Part shown: positions 39,601 to 51,600 of the stretch, in pieces
Numbering within the stretch: the first letter of the stretch is position 1
Layout of the letters: every line of letters starts with the position of its first letter
Source of the DNA: Sphaerolaimus hirsutus
Taxonomy: Eukaryota > Nematoda > Chromadorea > Monhysterida > Sphaerolaimidae
NCBI GenBank assembly: GCA_964036195.1
Contig: OZ038458.1
Span: 12,909,832 to 12,973,831, forward strand
Reading direction: 5' to 3'
DNA: 64,000 nucleotides
Notes under the pieces: generated by a model
What the model saw: the letters and a program-made list of their open reading frames with translations, nothing else
Database searches by the model: none
Told to the model about the DNA's origin: nothing
Program-made: the position numbers and the translations under genes

Positions 39601-42600
39601 AAAAAAGTTATAAAAATAAAGAAAAATTTGAAGAAAGAAAATTTTTTTAAAATAAAAATTTATAAAAATTTGAAAAAATTTTTTTGAAAATTTTGGAGTC
39701 GACAGCACCACTCCATAAAAATGGCGCCAATGCCATGGAAATGGCGCTATTTTGGAGTTGATAGCGCCACTCCATAAAAATGGTGCCAACGCCATGGAAA
39801 TGGCGCTGTTTTGGTGTCGATAGCCACTCCATAAAAATGGTGCCAACGCCATGGAAATGGCGCTATTTTGGAGTTGATAGCGCCACTCCATAAAAATGGC
39901 GCCAACGCCATGGAAATGGCACTATTTTGGAGTTGATAGCGCCACTCCATAAAAATGGCGCCAACGCCATGGAAATGGTGCTACTTTGGAGTCGACAGCA
40001 CCACTCCATAAAAATGGCACCAACGCCATGGAAATGGCGCTACTTTGGAGTCGATAGTGCCACTCCATAAAAATGGCGCCAACACCATGGAAATGGCGCT
40101 ATTTTGGAGTTGATAGCGCCACTCCATAAAAATGGCGCCAACACCATGGAAATGGCGCTACTTTGGAGTCGATAGCGCCACTCCATAAAAATGGCGCCAA
40201 CGCCATGGAAATGGCGCTATTTTGAAGTTGATAGTGCCACTCCATAAAAATGGTGCCAACGCCATGGAAATGGCGCTATTTTGGAGTTGATAGCGCCACT
40301 CCATAAAAATGGCGCCAACGCCATGGAAATGGCACTATTTTGGAGTTGATAGCGCCACTCCATAAAAATGGCGCCAACGCCATGGAAATGGTGCTACTTT
40401 GGAGTCGATAGTGCCACTCCATAAAAATGGTGCCAACACCATGGAAATGGCGCTATTTTGGAGTTGATAGTGCCACTCCATAAAAATGGCGCCAACGCCA
40501 TGGAAATGGCGCTATTTTGGAGTTGATAGCGCCACTCCATAAAAATGGCGCCAACGCCATGGAAATGGCACTATTTTGGAGTTGATAGCACCACTCCATA
40601 AAAATGGCGCCAACGCCATGGAAAGGGCGCTACTTTGGAGTCGAAAGCGTGACTCCATAAAAATGGCGCAACTTCCAGGTGCTTTTAAATCAAATGTTTG
40701 CAAGTGCAAAAAGTCGACAAGTCCACATGGTTTAAAGCAAGAAGTCGACAAGTCCGAAGGTGTTTGCAGCAAGAAGTCGACAAGTCCACCTTTGTTTACT
40801 GGATTTTGCTGCTGATTTCTTGCAAATATCCAAATGGCATTTTATGGACACCCCATTTTTCACATAAACGTTGAGAGCAGGGGTTGAAAATTTGACACTT
40901 TATTGTCAACATATGGAACTTAATGTAAAGCATGAGAGAGCCACATTGGACACGCTGCACAGACCACAAATTGGATCTGAAACTTAAAATGCGATTTACT
41001 CGAAATCGCATTTTGTGGACTTGTCGACTTTTAGAATTAGACGCCTCATCTGTTGACTCATGACCATATCTGGGAGCTTTTGAAAAAAAACGGTTTTATT
41101 TTAAAATAAAACCCTGTTTTTGAAGAAAAAAAAACGTTTTTTTATTATAAAAAAAACCTGTCGTTGAAAAAAAAACTTTTTCGACCATCCCTAGTGACAC
41201 CGAAACCAGTTGACATCCAGTGTGTGTCACCATATAGGCAAGCCGGTGGCGTATTAGGGATGAAAAAGCGAGCGTTTTTTTATGACCACGTTTTTATATA
41301 AAAAAATTTGCTAGCGATTTTTTTATCCAATCAGATGCTGCGAACTAATGATTATGTGAGTGGATTAACGTATAGGTAGTTATGCTTTATTACCAGCGCT
41401 TTTTGACCTATGTTTATACGAAAATACTGCAATAAGTTCTTTGCAGAAAAAAAAAATCAATCAGGTATAACGAAAGGTTAGATCAAGCAGAATTAGAAAG
41501 CAATGCCTTCTGTCAAGACAACGGAACATGTAAGTCGACCGAATTAGACCACAGACACACGGCGCTGCGCTGAGGCAGCCACAAGCAGTGCACCCGCAAC
41601 CCTCACCATCCGCAACCAGGTATCGTGCGCAGTGTTCATTCTAAGCCGCCACCAGTGCTTGTCGCGGTTAGCGCCGCCAGAGGGCACAGTGAGCTGATGC
41701 GCATCTACCTGCTGCTGGATCAGCGGCAGCGTCTCGTACAGCTCGTCGGTCCAGTCGACGGTGGGCGGCGGCAGCTCGGCGTGCACGTTGCGCCGCTGCC
41801 TGAACGGGCTCGTGCCCCAGGGGTACCACGTGTCCGCCGGCCGCTCCGCCTTGCCCAAGCGGAACGCGTGCAGCGTGGCCGACGCGTCCGCCATGCACAG
41901 GTGCGGCGCGACCGCAGACACGGCAGCCAGGTGCGCGCGCATGTCTGATAGCTGCGAGCGCACGCGTTTTACACTCTCCCGTTGAACGACACTGTCGACA
42001 CATTACTCGCACTCAACACACCACGTACACAATGGTGGCCCGCACACTAGTTGACATGTGTATGACAAGTGGTCTGTGCCAACTCAGAGTTCGGCCTCAC
42101 GTGTCGCAGATCGATCTCCCAATGCACATGCGGCACTGTTAAAACATAATTACGGCAAGTGCATTGGAGGATCCTCTGCGACACGTGAAGCCGAAATCAG
42201 AGTTGACACAGACCAGTTGGCACACGTGTCTCAAGTAGGGTGCGGGTCGCTAATAACTGCAATCAGACACGTTGGGATAACTGCTCGGCATTTCAAATAT
42301 TCATGAAGGGGCATGCGAGCGAATGCAAACAAATTGGCGCAACGGTTGTCAAAAAGGGACAGAGAAACGCAAGCTTATGAAGAGAAACGCAAGCGTACGA
42401 AAGGGAAACGCGTCGTCGTTGACGAGACATACCGCAAGCTCACGGGAGACAACTACTCATTCAATTCGAATTCGGCAAGGTTTTCATGTGCCGCCAAGTT
42501 CATGTTCAAAAGCTAAGTGTAGAAGTCAAGTGATAAGGATCGTCTCAAGAATCAGCCAGTTGCTACATAACTATAAATAAAAACTGGACTTCAATCTCGG

Positions 42601-45600
42601 AACGGAACTTGGCTCATATCGATACGCTATTCGCAAACAGATTCGGCAAGCACACGGATGGGGCGGACTAAATAGGACAGCGCCACGCCGGGCCGACCAT
42701 TTACCAGTAAGCGCTGCAAGTTGGTGCGCGTGTCGCCCATGCGTCGCGTGGCGAACGGGGACTCGCCCCAGGGGTACCACTCGGCCGAGCTGCACGTGGC
42801 CTCGTTGACGGCCGCCAGCGCGCCCACCCTGCCGCCGGCCGCCACGCTGCCGCTAGTCGACGTGTCGCACGAGCGCGCGTTGCCGCGCAGCTTCACGCTG
42901 ACCAGCTGCAGCTGTTTCCGGGCAGAAATGCACTCAACGTGAGGCACGACGAAAGCGATTGCGATGCTCCACGCTAATTTTACATTACTAGATAATTGAT
43001 TTTGCTATGCACAAAGAGGCCATGCACAGCCATGTGATAGATGTACATATATAAGTTGCATACTCATAAATGAAGGGTGTGCTTCTAAAAGTACCGATCT
43101 ACAAATTTTCCAAATTTGAGTTAGGACCATTTTTGGGGTCCCCATAAACATGCGCTTCAAAAAAATATATAATATGTGGGGGGTGCGAAATTCAATTTTG
43201 AGATATGGGGGGTCGAAAAAAGCAAAAAAATCGCAAAATACGGTTTTTGTAATTTTAAAAGTACCGATCTACAAGCTTTTTCAGCTTTTGTGTCTTTCAA
43301 AGTACCGATCTACACACTTTTTTCAAAATTGTTCTTTTAAATGTACCGATCTGCACATTATTTTTTGTGCTTCTAAAAGTACCGATGTCAGATCGGCGTC
43401 CGATTGAGCAGAAACTCATTTTGTGCTTTTTTATTATGGGTAAAAGTACCGATCTACAGCTGTCTGATTTTTTGCTTTAAAAAATACCGATCTACATGCT
43501 AATACCAATTTGTTCCTTTAAAATGTACTGTACTACAAAAATATAATTCACTAAATTTTATTTAGCTAGTGTTAGGGTTGGCCGATGTTGTTTTTTAAAC
43601 GTTTTTTTATTTAAAAAAACGTTGTTTTTTTTTAAAAAACGTTGTTTTTTTAAAAAAACGTTGTTTTTTTTTAAAAAACATGACGTCCGAAATGTTTTGT
43701 TTTTTTTAAACATCGGCCGAAATTTTTAGTACTAAGCACTAGGTATTTTGCAAAATTTTTGCGCGCAAGCGCGCAATTTCACACACAAATTGACATTGGT
43801 GGTTGTTTTCATTGGTTTTGTTGCATTTTTAGTATCAAAACATCCATTTCTATGTGCTACCATGGGTGAATAAGCCGACATATGTTGCTGTAATATATAA
43901 TATTGAGGTAATGTGCTTCCGTGTACCTCCACAGTGTGTAACTTCACTCCCAAAGTAACAACCTCCTTTTATAACCTTGTTTGATCACCATTCCGTGCCA
44001 AACTTTACCTGAAGTCACGAACATTCGACTATAAGGCGATATACGAACGATATGTCGACGAAAAATGGATATTTTTGACACAAATCACCACTTATAATGC
44101 TATCCCATGGCTCCACAGCCATTATATGGTCATATTTAACATCACAGAGTATTGCCAGTGTCTGATATACCTATATATGTTGACACTAGGTCATATCTGG
44201 GAGCTTTTAAAAAAAAACGTTGTTTTTTTTAAAAAAACATCGAGTTAAAAAAAACGTTTTTTTTCTGTTGTCTCTAGTGTTATGTGTATAATCTATGATT
44301 ATACCCATGCATGTGGATACCCAACAATATGGCCGAAATACCCATACCCAAAATTCCCATACCCAATACCCATGTATGGGTATTGCATACTCCAAACTTT
44401 CAATTGCGATTATCTCAAAATCGACTTTTTGTAGATCGGTACTTTTAGAAGCACACCCTTCAAATGCTCTACGCGCCATGCGGACCGCCTAGTTTGACTA
44501 CAATTCAGCGATATTTACTGGCGCCCTGCACACCAGTCGCCTGGCTAAACATTCGGAAACAACTGAAACTCATAAATACTCATGCAGCCGCCAGAAACGA
44601 TGTGGTTGAATGGAAGAAATTCAAAGGTCCATTGAATGGAATAAACCGAATATTGTATTGATGTATTTAGAAGTGATAGCGGCGGTGGCTTTTTTAAAGG
44701 CAAAATTGATATATGTTTTTAAAGACAATTACATCATTCGAAATGGCGATGATCTATGCCCATGCCAACAACAAGACTACTGATATATATTTCTGTACTA
44801 GGTATCAAGCGGCACTGGGCATTCAGGAATTGGAATCTTCGTTTACCGGGAGCGGGAGGGACAGTGTCCCACATTTTCATTTTTTGGTACCAAGAAAGGG
44901 TCAAAGCTGGGCAAATTGGAAACGGATTACCGCTTTATTTTGAAATTTTCACAGCCATAGTTCACTGATAAAGAATCACCAGAAATGGGACACTGTCCGG
45001 GACAGGGATCAATGTGTCGGTGCATGCACCAATACACACTACTTTTCGCATATATATAAAATGCAGCATAAAGTTTCTATAAAGTCAGTCAAACCACACA
45101 ACGTCATAATCGTCTAAATTATATCTGGATACACACGAAGCGTTTGATCCACGCAAAAAAAAACAACTTACTTTGGTCGCCGTTGCCGAAGCTCTCTACG
45201 ATGTGATTCCAATTCTAAGTGCTAACGCTGTGCATGATTCGAACAATGGGTGCGTGCGCACAAACCCAGCAACCCACTGACCTGTCTGGCGGCGCGCGCC
45301 CGCTCGCACTTGTCCCTGAAATCCTTGCTGGTGTAGTTGCTCCTGTACGCGCCGCCGATGAGCTTCTCGATGACGAGGCCGATCTCGGGCAGCGTGCGCC
45401 ACCCCATCGCCTCGGCTTTGATGCCGCCAGTGAAGCGGTGTCGCGTTTTGACGATGTCGCGCATCACGTTGTCCAAAACTTGGTTGGCGCCGACTAGTTG
45501 CTGAGAGCACGAGCGGAAGGGCAGCTTATCGAATGTTAGGATTCATCTTAGACAAAGTGTCAACAACAATAAATGTCAACGAAACGCTCCACAACTGGGA

Positions 45601-48600
45601 TGAAATAGGTCAGCCAAATCCGAACACCAACCGAGTTGTACAGCTGCTCTAGTCTCTGTATACTCAGAAACTGCGACATAGACACGCCGTTCTCCAGCAA
45701 CAGCTTCACGAAGCCAACGTGGTTGTTCACCAGCGCCTCCATCATGGCGTGGTCCAACGATCCAGGGGGCCACTCCTGGCCGAGTACGAAAATGTCGCTG
45801 CGCGCAATGTCCACCCGGTTCCACGCCAGCGCGAGCGCGAGTTGGTCGGGCGCGGACAAATTCTGCCCTGCGTTCAAGTTAAGCTGAATGACGTCACCTG
45901 CTAAACACGTTGGACAAGCACTAAGCCAACCTTTCAGTAACGCAGTGAGTATGGCGTGGTCGATGTCCTGCTGCATGTCTTCCCCCATGCGAAACACGGT
46001 GACCAAGTGGCGCCGGCGGACGCACAGACACAACTCCAACAACAGTTTCTCGGCATTGTCCCGTGAGTAGCCGAACACGGACTGAATCAGTGAAAGCAAC
46101 TGCGGCTTCACACCCTCCGGCAGCGTGCTGAGTGAGTGCGGTCGAAATAAGGAATGAAACACTCGGTGATATATTCGGTATGCAGATATTGGAAACAAAA
46201 CATCCATCCAAAATACAGTATTTACTCGAATAAATCCCCGTCTTGAATAACCCCCCCCTCCCATTAGACGACTGAGGAAACAATAATTTCGCCCTTTAGG
46301 CATATGAACAATTTGTTGTGTACAATTTGAACAAAAATAGGCATTTTATGCTGTTAATAAAGCATATTTCATGAACTGAATTGTAAGAAACATGCTTGAA
46401 AATTTTTACGAAAATACAACCCCTTAGAATAGCTCCCCCCTCAAAAAGTTCACAATGAGTTCAATCTGGACGATCAAGCAACCCAATCTCACCCATCATC
46501 CTGCGTGAACTGGTGCGCGAACGCCAGCAAATCGGCCGCCCTGCCGCTGCCGTCGCACACGACCACGGGCACGGGCACGTCGGCGGTCACGTAGTCGAGC
46601 ACGGAGCGGACGGTGCACGTGCCGCCCTCCAGCACCACGCACACCACGGGCACCGGCCGCCCGCCCACTTTCTGCTTCTTGCTGATGAACTCTTCTAGTC
46701 GCTTGCGCAAGATTATGTCCGCGCCGTAGCTACGTGCCGCAACGGAAAAACTTGAACCCTTTTCTGTACACAACAGAAAGAATCTGTGCCTGTGGACATG
46801 TAACGCCGGTCGACATGTAGACACGGTCGACATTTAGACTAGGGTTCAAACGGGACCAGTTTTTCGGACCGGGACCGGGACCGGGACCAGAAATTTTCTA
46901 ATGTCGGGACCGGGACCGGGACCGGGACTGGGGGGTCCGGACCGGGACCGGGACCGGGACTGGCTTTTTTCAATTGTCGGGACCGGGACCGGGACCGGGA
47001 CTGGGGGGTCGGGACCGGGACTGGGATTTGCCGAACCAGGTACCGGCACCGCGGTATTGTTTGAACCTTATTGGTATGTAATATCCAGCCAATGTTGTTC
47101 CACACACCTCCACTGTGTGAAGGACCACTCTCAATGTATTAGCCTTTTCTTATAACATTATTCCAGCAGTATTCCATTGCCATCTTCACTTGAAGTTGTG
47201 AATATATGATGAAACGCAATGTACGCAGGATTTTTTTGGGAGGGGGGGCAGCGATAGTTGTAGGTGCTAACACCATGCCAGTATTGGCGCTGGCTTTGGC
47301 GTCATCGTCTACAATATAGGTATCTTTATATACCTATATTTCGTACTAGAATCATGTTGGGGACCTTTCTAACTCTGTCACATTATGGAAAAATACATAG
47401 ACATCATTGGCTGGGTATTTGCGCGCTTGCGCGCAAAAATTTTTCATATGTTCTTGCAAAATCGCTTTAGAAAAGTGCCATTTCTGGCAAAATGTCTGGC
47501 CATTTACGTTTTTTTCCATCCCTTGTCGGGACCGCTATAAAATTCCGGGACCGGGACCGGGACCGGGACTGGGTGGTCGGGACCGGGACCGGGACCGGGA
47601 CTGGCTTTTTTTTATTGTCGGGACCGGGACCGGGACCGGGACTGGGGTGTCGGGACCGGGACCGGGACCGGGACCGCCCCAGTCCCGACTTTTTGCCGAA
47701 CCATGTACCGGGACCGCGGTCCCGTTTGAACCCTAATTTAGACCCGTTCGACATGTATCGGGCCAGTACATATCCAGCGGACAGGGGTGTAAAAAGTTAT
47801 TACTTTTCACTTTTTGACTTTCACTTTCACTGACTGGCTTGTATTAACTTGAAAAAGTGAAAAGTAAAACGTGATTATTCCACTTTTATTCAGTTTAAAA
47901 AGTGACAAGTGAAAGGTAATAACTTTTTACTTTTCACCTGCAACTTTTTTAAGTGACAAAAATACAAAAAAAATCTCAAAAAGTGAAAAGAAATCACTGT
48001 TTACTGCTCTGCCATGCCCTGCCCGCTGGACATATACAGCCCAGATACATGTCGAGCGGGTCTACATGTGGGCCGGGCAGAAATGGGTTGACATGTCGAG
48101 CGAGTTTACGCGTCTAGGGAACCAGGAACATGAACAAAGCACCCACCGGCCCACAGTGCCGTTGTCGACCAGCAAAAAATACGAGTGATTGTCATTCAAC
48201 ACGGCAAATCTGCCCTTGGGGCTGAAACTCTGCGCGTGGTAGGGCACGATCACGTCCCTGCCGTGGAGGTCGTCGCGCTTCTTGAGCAGGCCCCACGGCG
48301 CGATGCCGATCGACACGATTTTCTGCCGCGACCGGCTGAACTGGTCGCTGAGCGCCGAGGCGACGTGCCGCACCACGCCAGAGTTTATACCTGGTCGGTT
48401 TGAGCGTTTGTTTTACTTGATGGTCAGTAAATTTGACTGTGAAAATTGAGGGGAAAGCGAAGGCGATCTGCCCAAATGCGAATGAAAACAAACCGGAAGT
48501 GATTATCCAAGCACCAGTAGTTTTGGCAGCATTCATTAAGCCCTTGCGGAAAAGCCGGGCTAGCTTCGGCTGCAAACTGTACAGGCATGGGCCAATTTTA

Positions 48601-51600
48601 ATCACCAATCGATTGCAACATTGAAAACAAAAGTTACACAATAACTCACTCGAAGTTAGCAATCCCACCGTGCACCGTAATGACCAATTTCGGTGGGGGA
48701 ATTTTCCAATAATCGAACAACTTCATCACATCCTCGGGGCTCGAATCGAAACCCAGGCGGACATAGTGCGCCTTGTGCGGATGCGGACCGCCCTAGAAAA
48801 GTTAATTGACATCAAGATCATCACACAAAAAAAACATCAAAAAAGCCTCCAAAAATCCAACCTCAAACTCGATCACTCCAAAAGCGTCAGTAGGCTCGGC
48901 GCTGGTGTGCTTCAAGATGGTCCACCTCTCGGAGAGCTTCTTCTTGTACGACTCGCTGCTGCCCTGGGTGCGGTCGTCGTCGCGGCCCGACGGCGACAGG
49001 GGCGTGCCAATGCTCGTCTGAATGGGCCGCATGTAGGTGTGCGCGGCGAGCGGCCGGCCGCAGCCGCATTTCCTGAAGTGGGGTTAATGGTACACACACT
49101 AGTTGACATCAAAATTTGTGTGAACTGAATTCAACTGAATGCTGGTTAATTGCGTGATTTCAGCTTCCCTATGTGATAAATAAAGAATACTGAATTTTAT
49201 ACCCTGACACTTTATTTTCACTGTTTCTGTTAATTGTGACGCTATAAAATTTTTTGTGTTGTTTAGTTGACACGAATTTAGGATGTCAACTAGCGTGTGG
49301 GCTCTCCACTCCCGGTAGTTGAAATGTAAAATCAGGTAAACTAATTAGAATAAAGAGGCAGTTTACATGATACCTGACAGTGCGTGTAATTGCATAATTG
49401 TGACTGGCCCACGTTCTAACCTGGCATGATTGCCGGTGGGCTCCCGCTCGCTGGGTATGAACTTGATGCACTCTCTCTTCTGAAACACTTGTTCGATCCA
49501 GTGCGGCGTCAGCCTTTGCGACTGAAAAGGATGAAAGTTGCGTTTGAATTGGCGGCCAATGTGGAAATTGGAACATTATTGCATTCGAGAATGTCTTTAT
49601 AATGAATTTATGAACCCGACAAACTACGGCAGCAGGGTGGTGCAAACAGTGCAAAATAACTGTGGAAATAAGTAAATGTATACCACATGAATGAGAGTAA
49701 ACATGTGCAGTAAAGTTTAGATCCAGTAAGGTATAGAAAATACAAGTAGATAGATACAGTAAACACAGTAAATACAACGGATGAGAGTATAAAATTCGTA
49801 CAACGCATACCAAAATGTTAGCAAAGAAGGCGGGCAGCAGGACAGAGTTGTCCAGCTTGACGCGCAGGTTGGCATTCTGCACACTGGTCAACGTGTTGCA
49901 ACGCGTGCGCGCCGCGTATGGCCGGACTTTTTTGTATGACGTCCCCGCGGATCCTTTTGAGTTCTTTTTTCGAAGACCCATTGCGCTCTTTTGTATTTTG
50001 AGCTCTATTTTTTAGAATTTTAGAACTCTAGATGATGTTGGAAATAACGCATCGATGAGTAAATATGTGAATAGAGGAATGAGTGTCGGTCATCAATTGC
50101 TGCCGCAGATCATGACAATTCAGCGGGCATATTTATATTTAGGATCAAGTGTTTACAGTTGCGATTTACGGCATCAGTGACTGGTACAGAGCACCTCAGT
50201 GTCTAATGGTGCCGATAATTTGATTAAGTCGTTACATTACTACAATAATAAGTAAATACGGCGGCGCAGACTTGCATGCAATAAGTAAAACGTCTGTCAA
50301 CATGCATCACGGCGCAGATCCATTACCTACGTGAAATTATGCAGCAAAGTTAATGGAGAACCTTTGATTTGTTTATCAATATTGCATAATTGGAATGTAA
50401 ACTTCGAAGTACATGCGGTAGACAGGTTTACGTGTTTACGTTGTTTACACGTTTCCGCATTGTATTCGCTAACGTTCGCTCTGCAGTTGCGCCAAACCCG
50501 AAGTGATGGGCAGAACTTTAATCATTTAATCATTATTTTTTATCATTTTATAAAAATTTTGACAAAAAGTCGAAACAGCTCGGGGCGTATATCGATGTTT
50601 TTGTACAGTTACGACACAAGCCCAATATCGGGAAACTCATAACTCATTGGTTTTAAACCCAATTGAGTTTACCAGAATGAATGATTTTTGACCGCCATCA
50701 ACAGTAATTGACAGATTCATCGCCCTGGTAAACTCAAATCTGATCAAAACAGATTTACGAGTTTTCCAAATTTTGGTGGTGTACCACTGTACACAGCGCC
50801 AATCGTCCTTTATTTCATTGACATACCAGACGTTCTTTGATAAAAATATCAAACGACCGGGAAAAAAGACGGACCAATAAACACTCAAATATATTGTGTG
50901 TGTTCTGGTTAATCGCTTATGCACACTAGGGTTGGAAAAAAAACGTTTTTTTTAACTCGATGTTTTTTTTTAAAAAAAAAACGTTTTTTTTTAAAAAAAA
51001 ACGTTTTTTTTAAAAGCTCCCAGATGTGACCTAGTGTCAACATATATAGGTATATCAGACACTGGCAATACTCTGTGATGTTAAATATGACCATATAATG
51101 GCTGTGGAGCCATGGGATAGCATTATAAGTGGTGATTTGTGTCAAAAATATCCATTTTTCGTCGACATATCGTTCGTATATCGCCTTATAGTCGAATGTT
51201 CGTGACTTCAGGTAAAGTTTGGCACGGAATGGTGATCAAACAAGGTTATAAAAGGAGGTTGTTACTTTGGGAGTGAAGTTACACACTGTGGAGGTACATG
51301 GAAGCACATTACCTCAATATTATATATTACAGCAACATATGTCGGCTTATTCACCCATGGTAGCACATAGAAATGGATGTTTTGATACTAAAAATGCAAC
51401 AAAACCAATGAAAACAACCACCAATGTCAATTTGTGTGTGAAATTGCGCGCTTGCGCGCAAAAATTTTGCAAAATACCTAGTGCTTAGTACTAAAAATTT
51501 CGGCCGATGTTTTTTTTTAAAAAAAACATTTCGGACGTCATGTTTTTTTTAAAAAAAAACGTTTTTTTTTTAAAAAAAAAACGTTTAAAAAAAAACATCG

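Larger units (their letters stand above)
36915..41047. mobile_element. 4.1-kb foldback with iterated GTCGACAAGTCC word
   Basis: Ends GAGGCGTCGAATTCTAAAAG and CTTTTAGAATTAGACGCCTC, flanked by ATCT on both sides (36911-36914, 41048-41051). Within it, AAGTCGACAAGTCCA-like words occur at least eight times on the left (36932-37415) and four times on the right. Then come 59-bp tandem arrays in inverted orientation and T-rich and A-rich arms around an AT-rich centre. No transposase gene. Confidence 0.8.
36457..41193 (+). mobile_element. Family A hAT-like element split by a foldback
   Basis: Ends TAGGGATGGCCAAGG and TCGACCATCCCTA, with the family A core (ACTAAGCACTAGGTATTTTG, GCGCGCAATTTCACA) on the left and TATCTGGGAGCTTTT on the right. 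Flanks GTTGACAC and GTGACACC are only partly alike. The 4.1-kb element 36915-41047 sits inside. Confidence 0.72.
16379..41606. other. TRPM intron 15, 25.2 kb
   Basis: Inferred from the donor at 41606 (CGGATG|GTGAGG) and the acceptor at 16379, both phase 0. It contains the family B element split by the LTR retrotransposon, family E and A elements and the 4.1-kb foldback. The stretch 16379-16860 shows no recognisable element. Confidence 0.75.

Noticed and set aside
43732-43953. 73-codon frame shared with 51267-51488 and, in altered form, 59268-59537
   Set aside because: Lies wholly within family A MITEs whose DNA is equally conserved outside the frame; too short and without known domain.
46846-47105. 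Pro/Val/Arg repeat protein in the GGGACC region
   Set aside because: A translation of a simple tandem repeat within a transposon.
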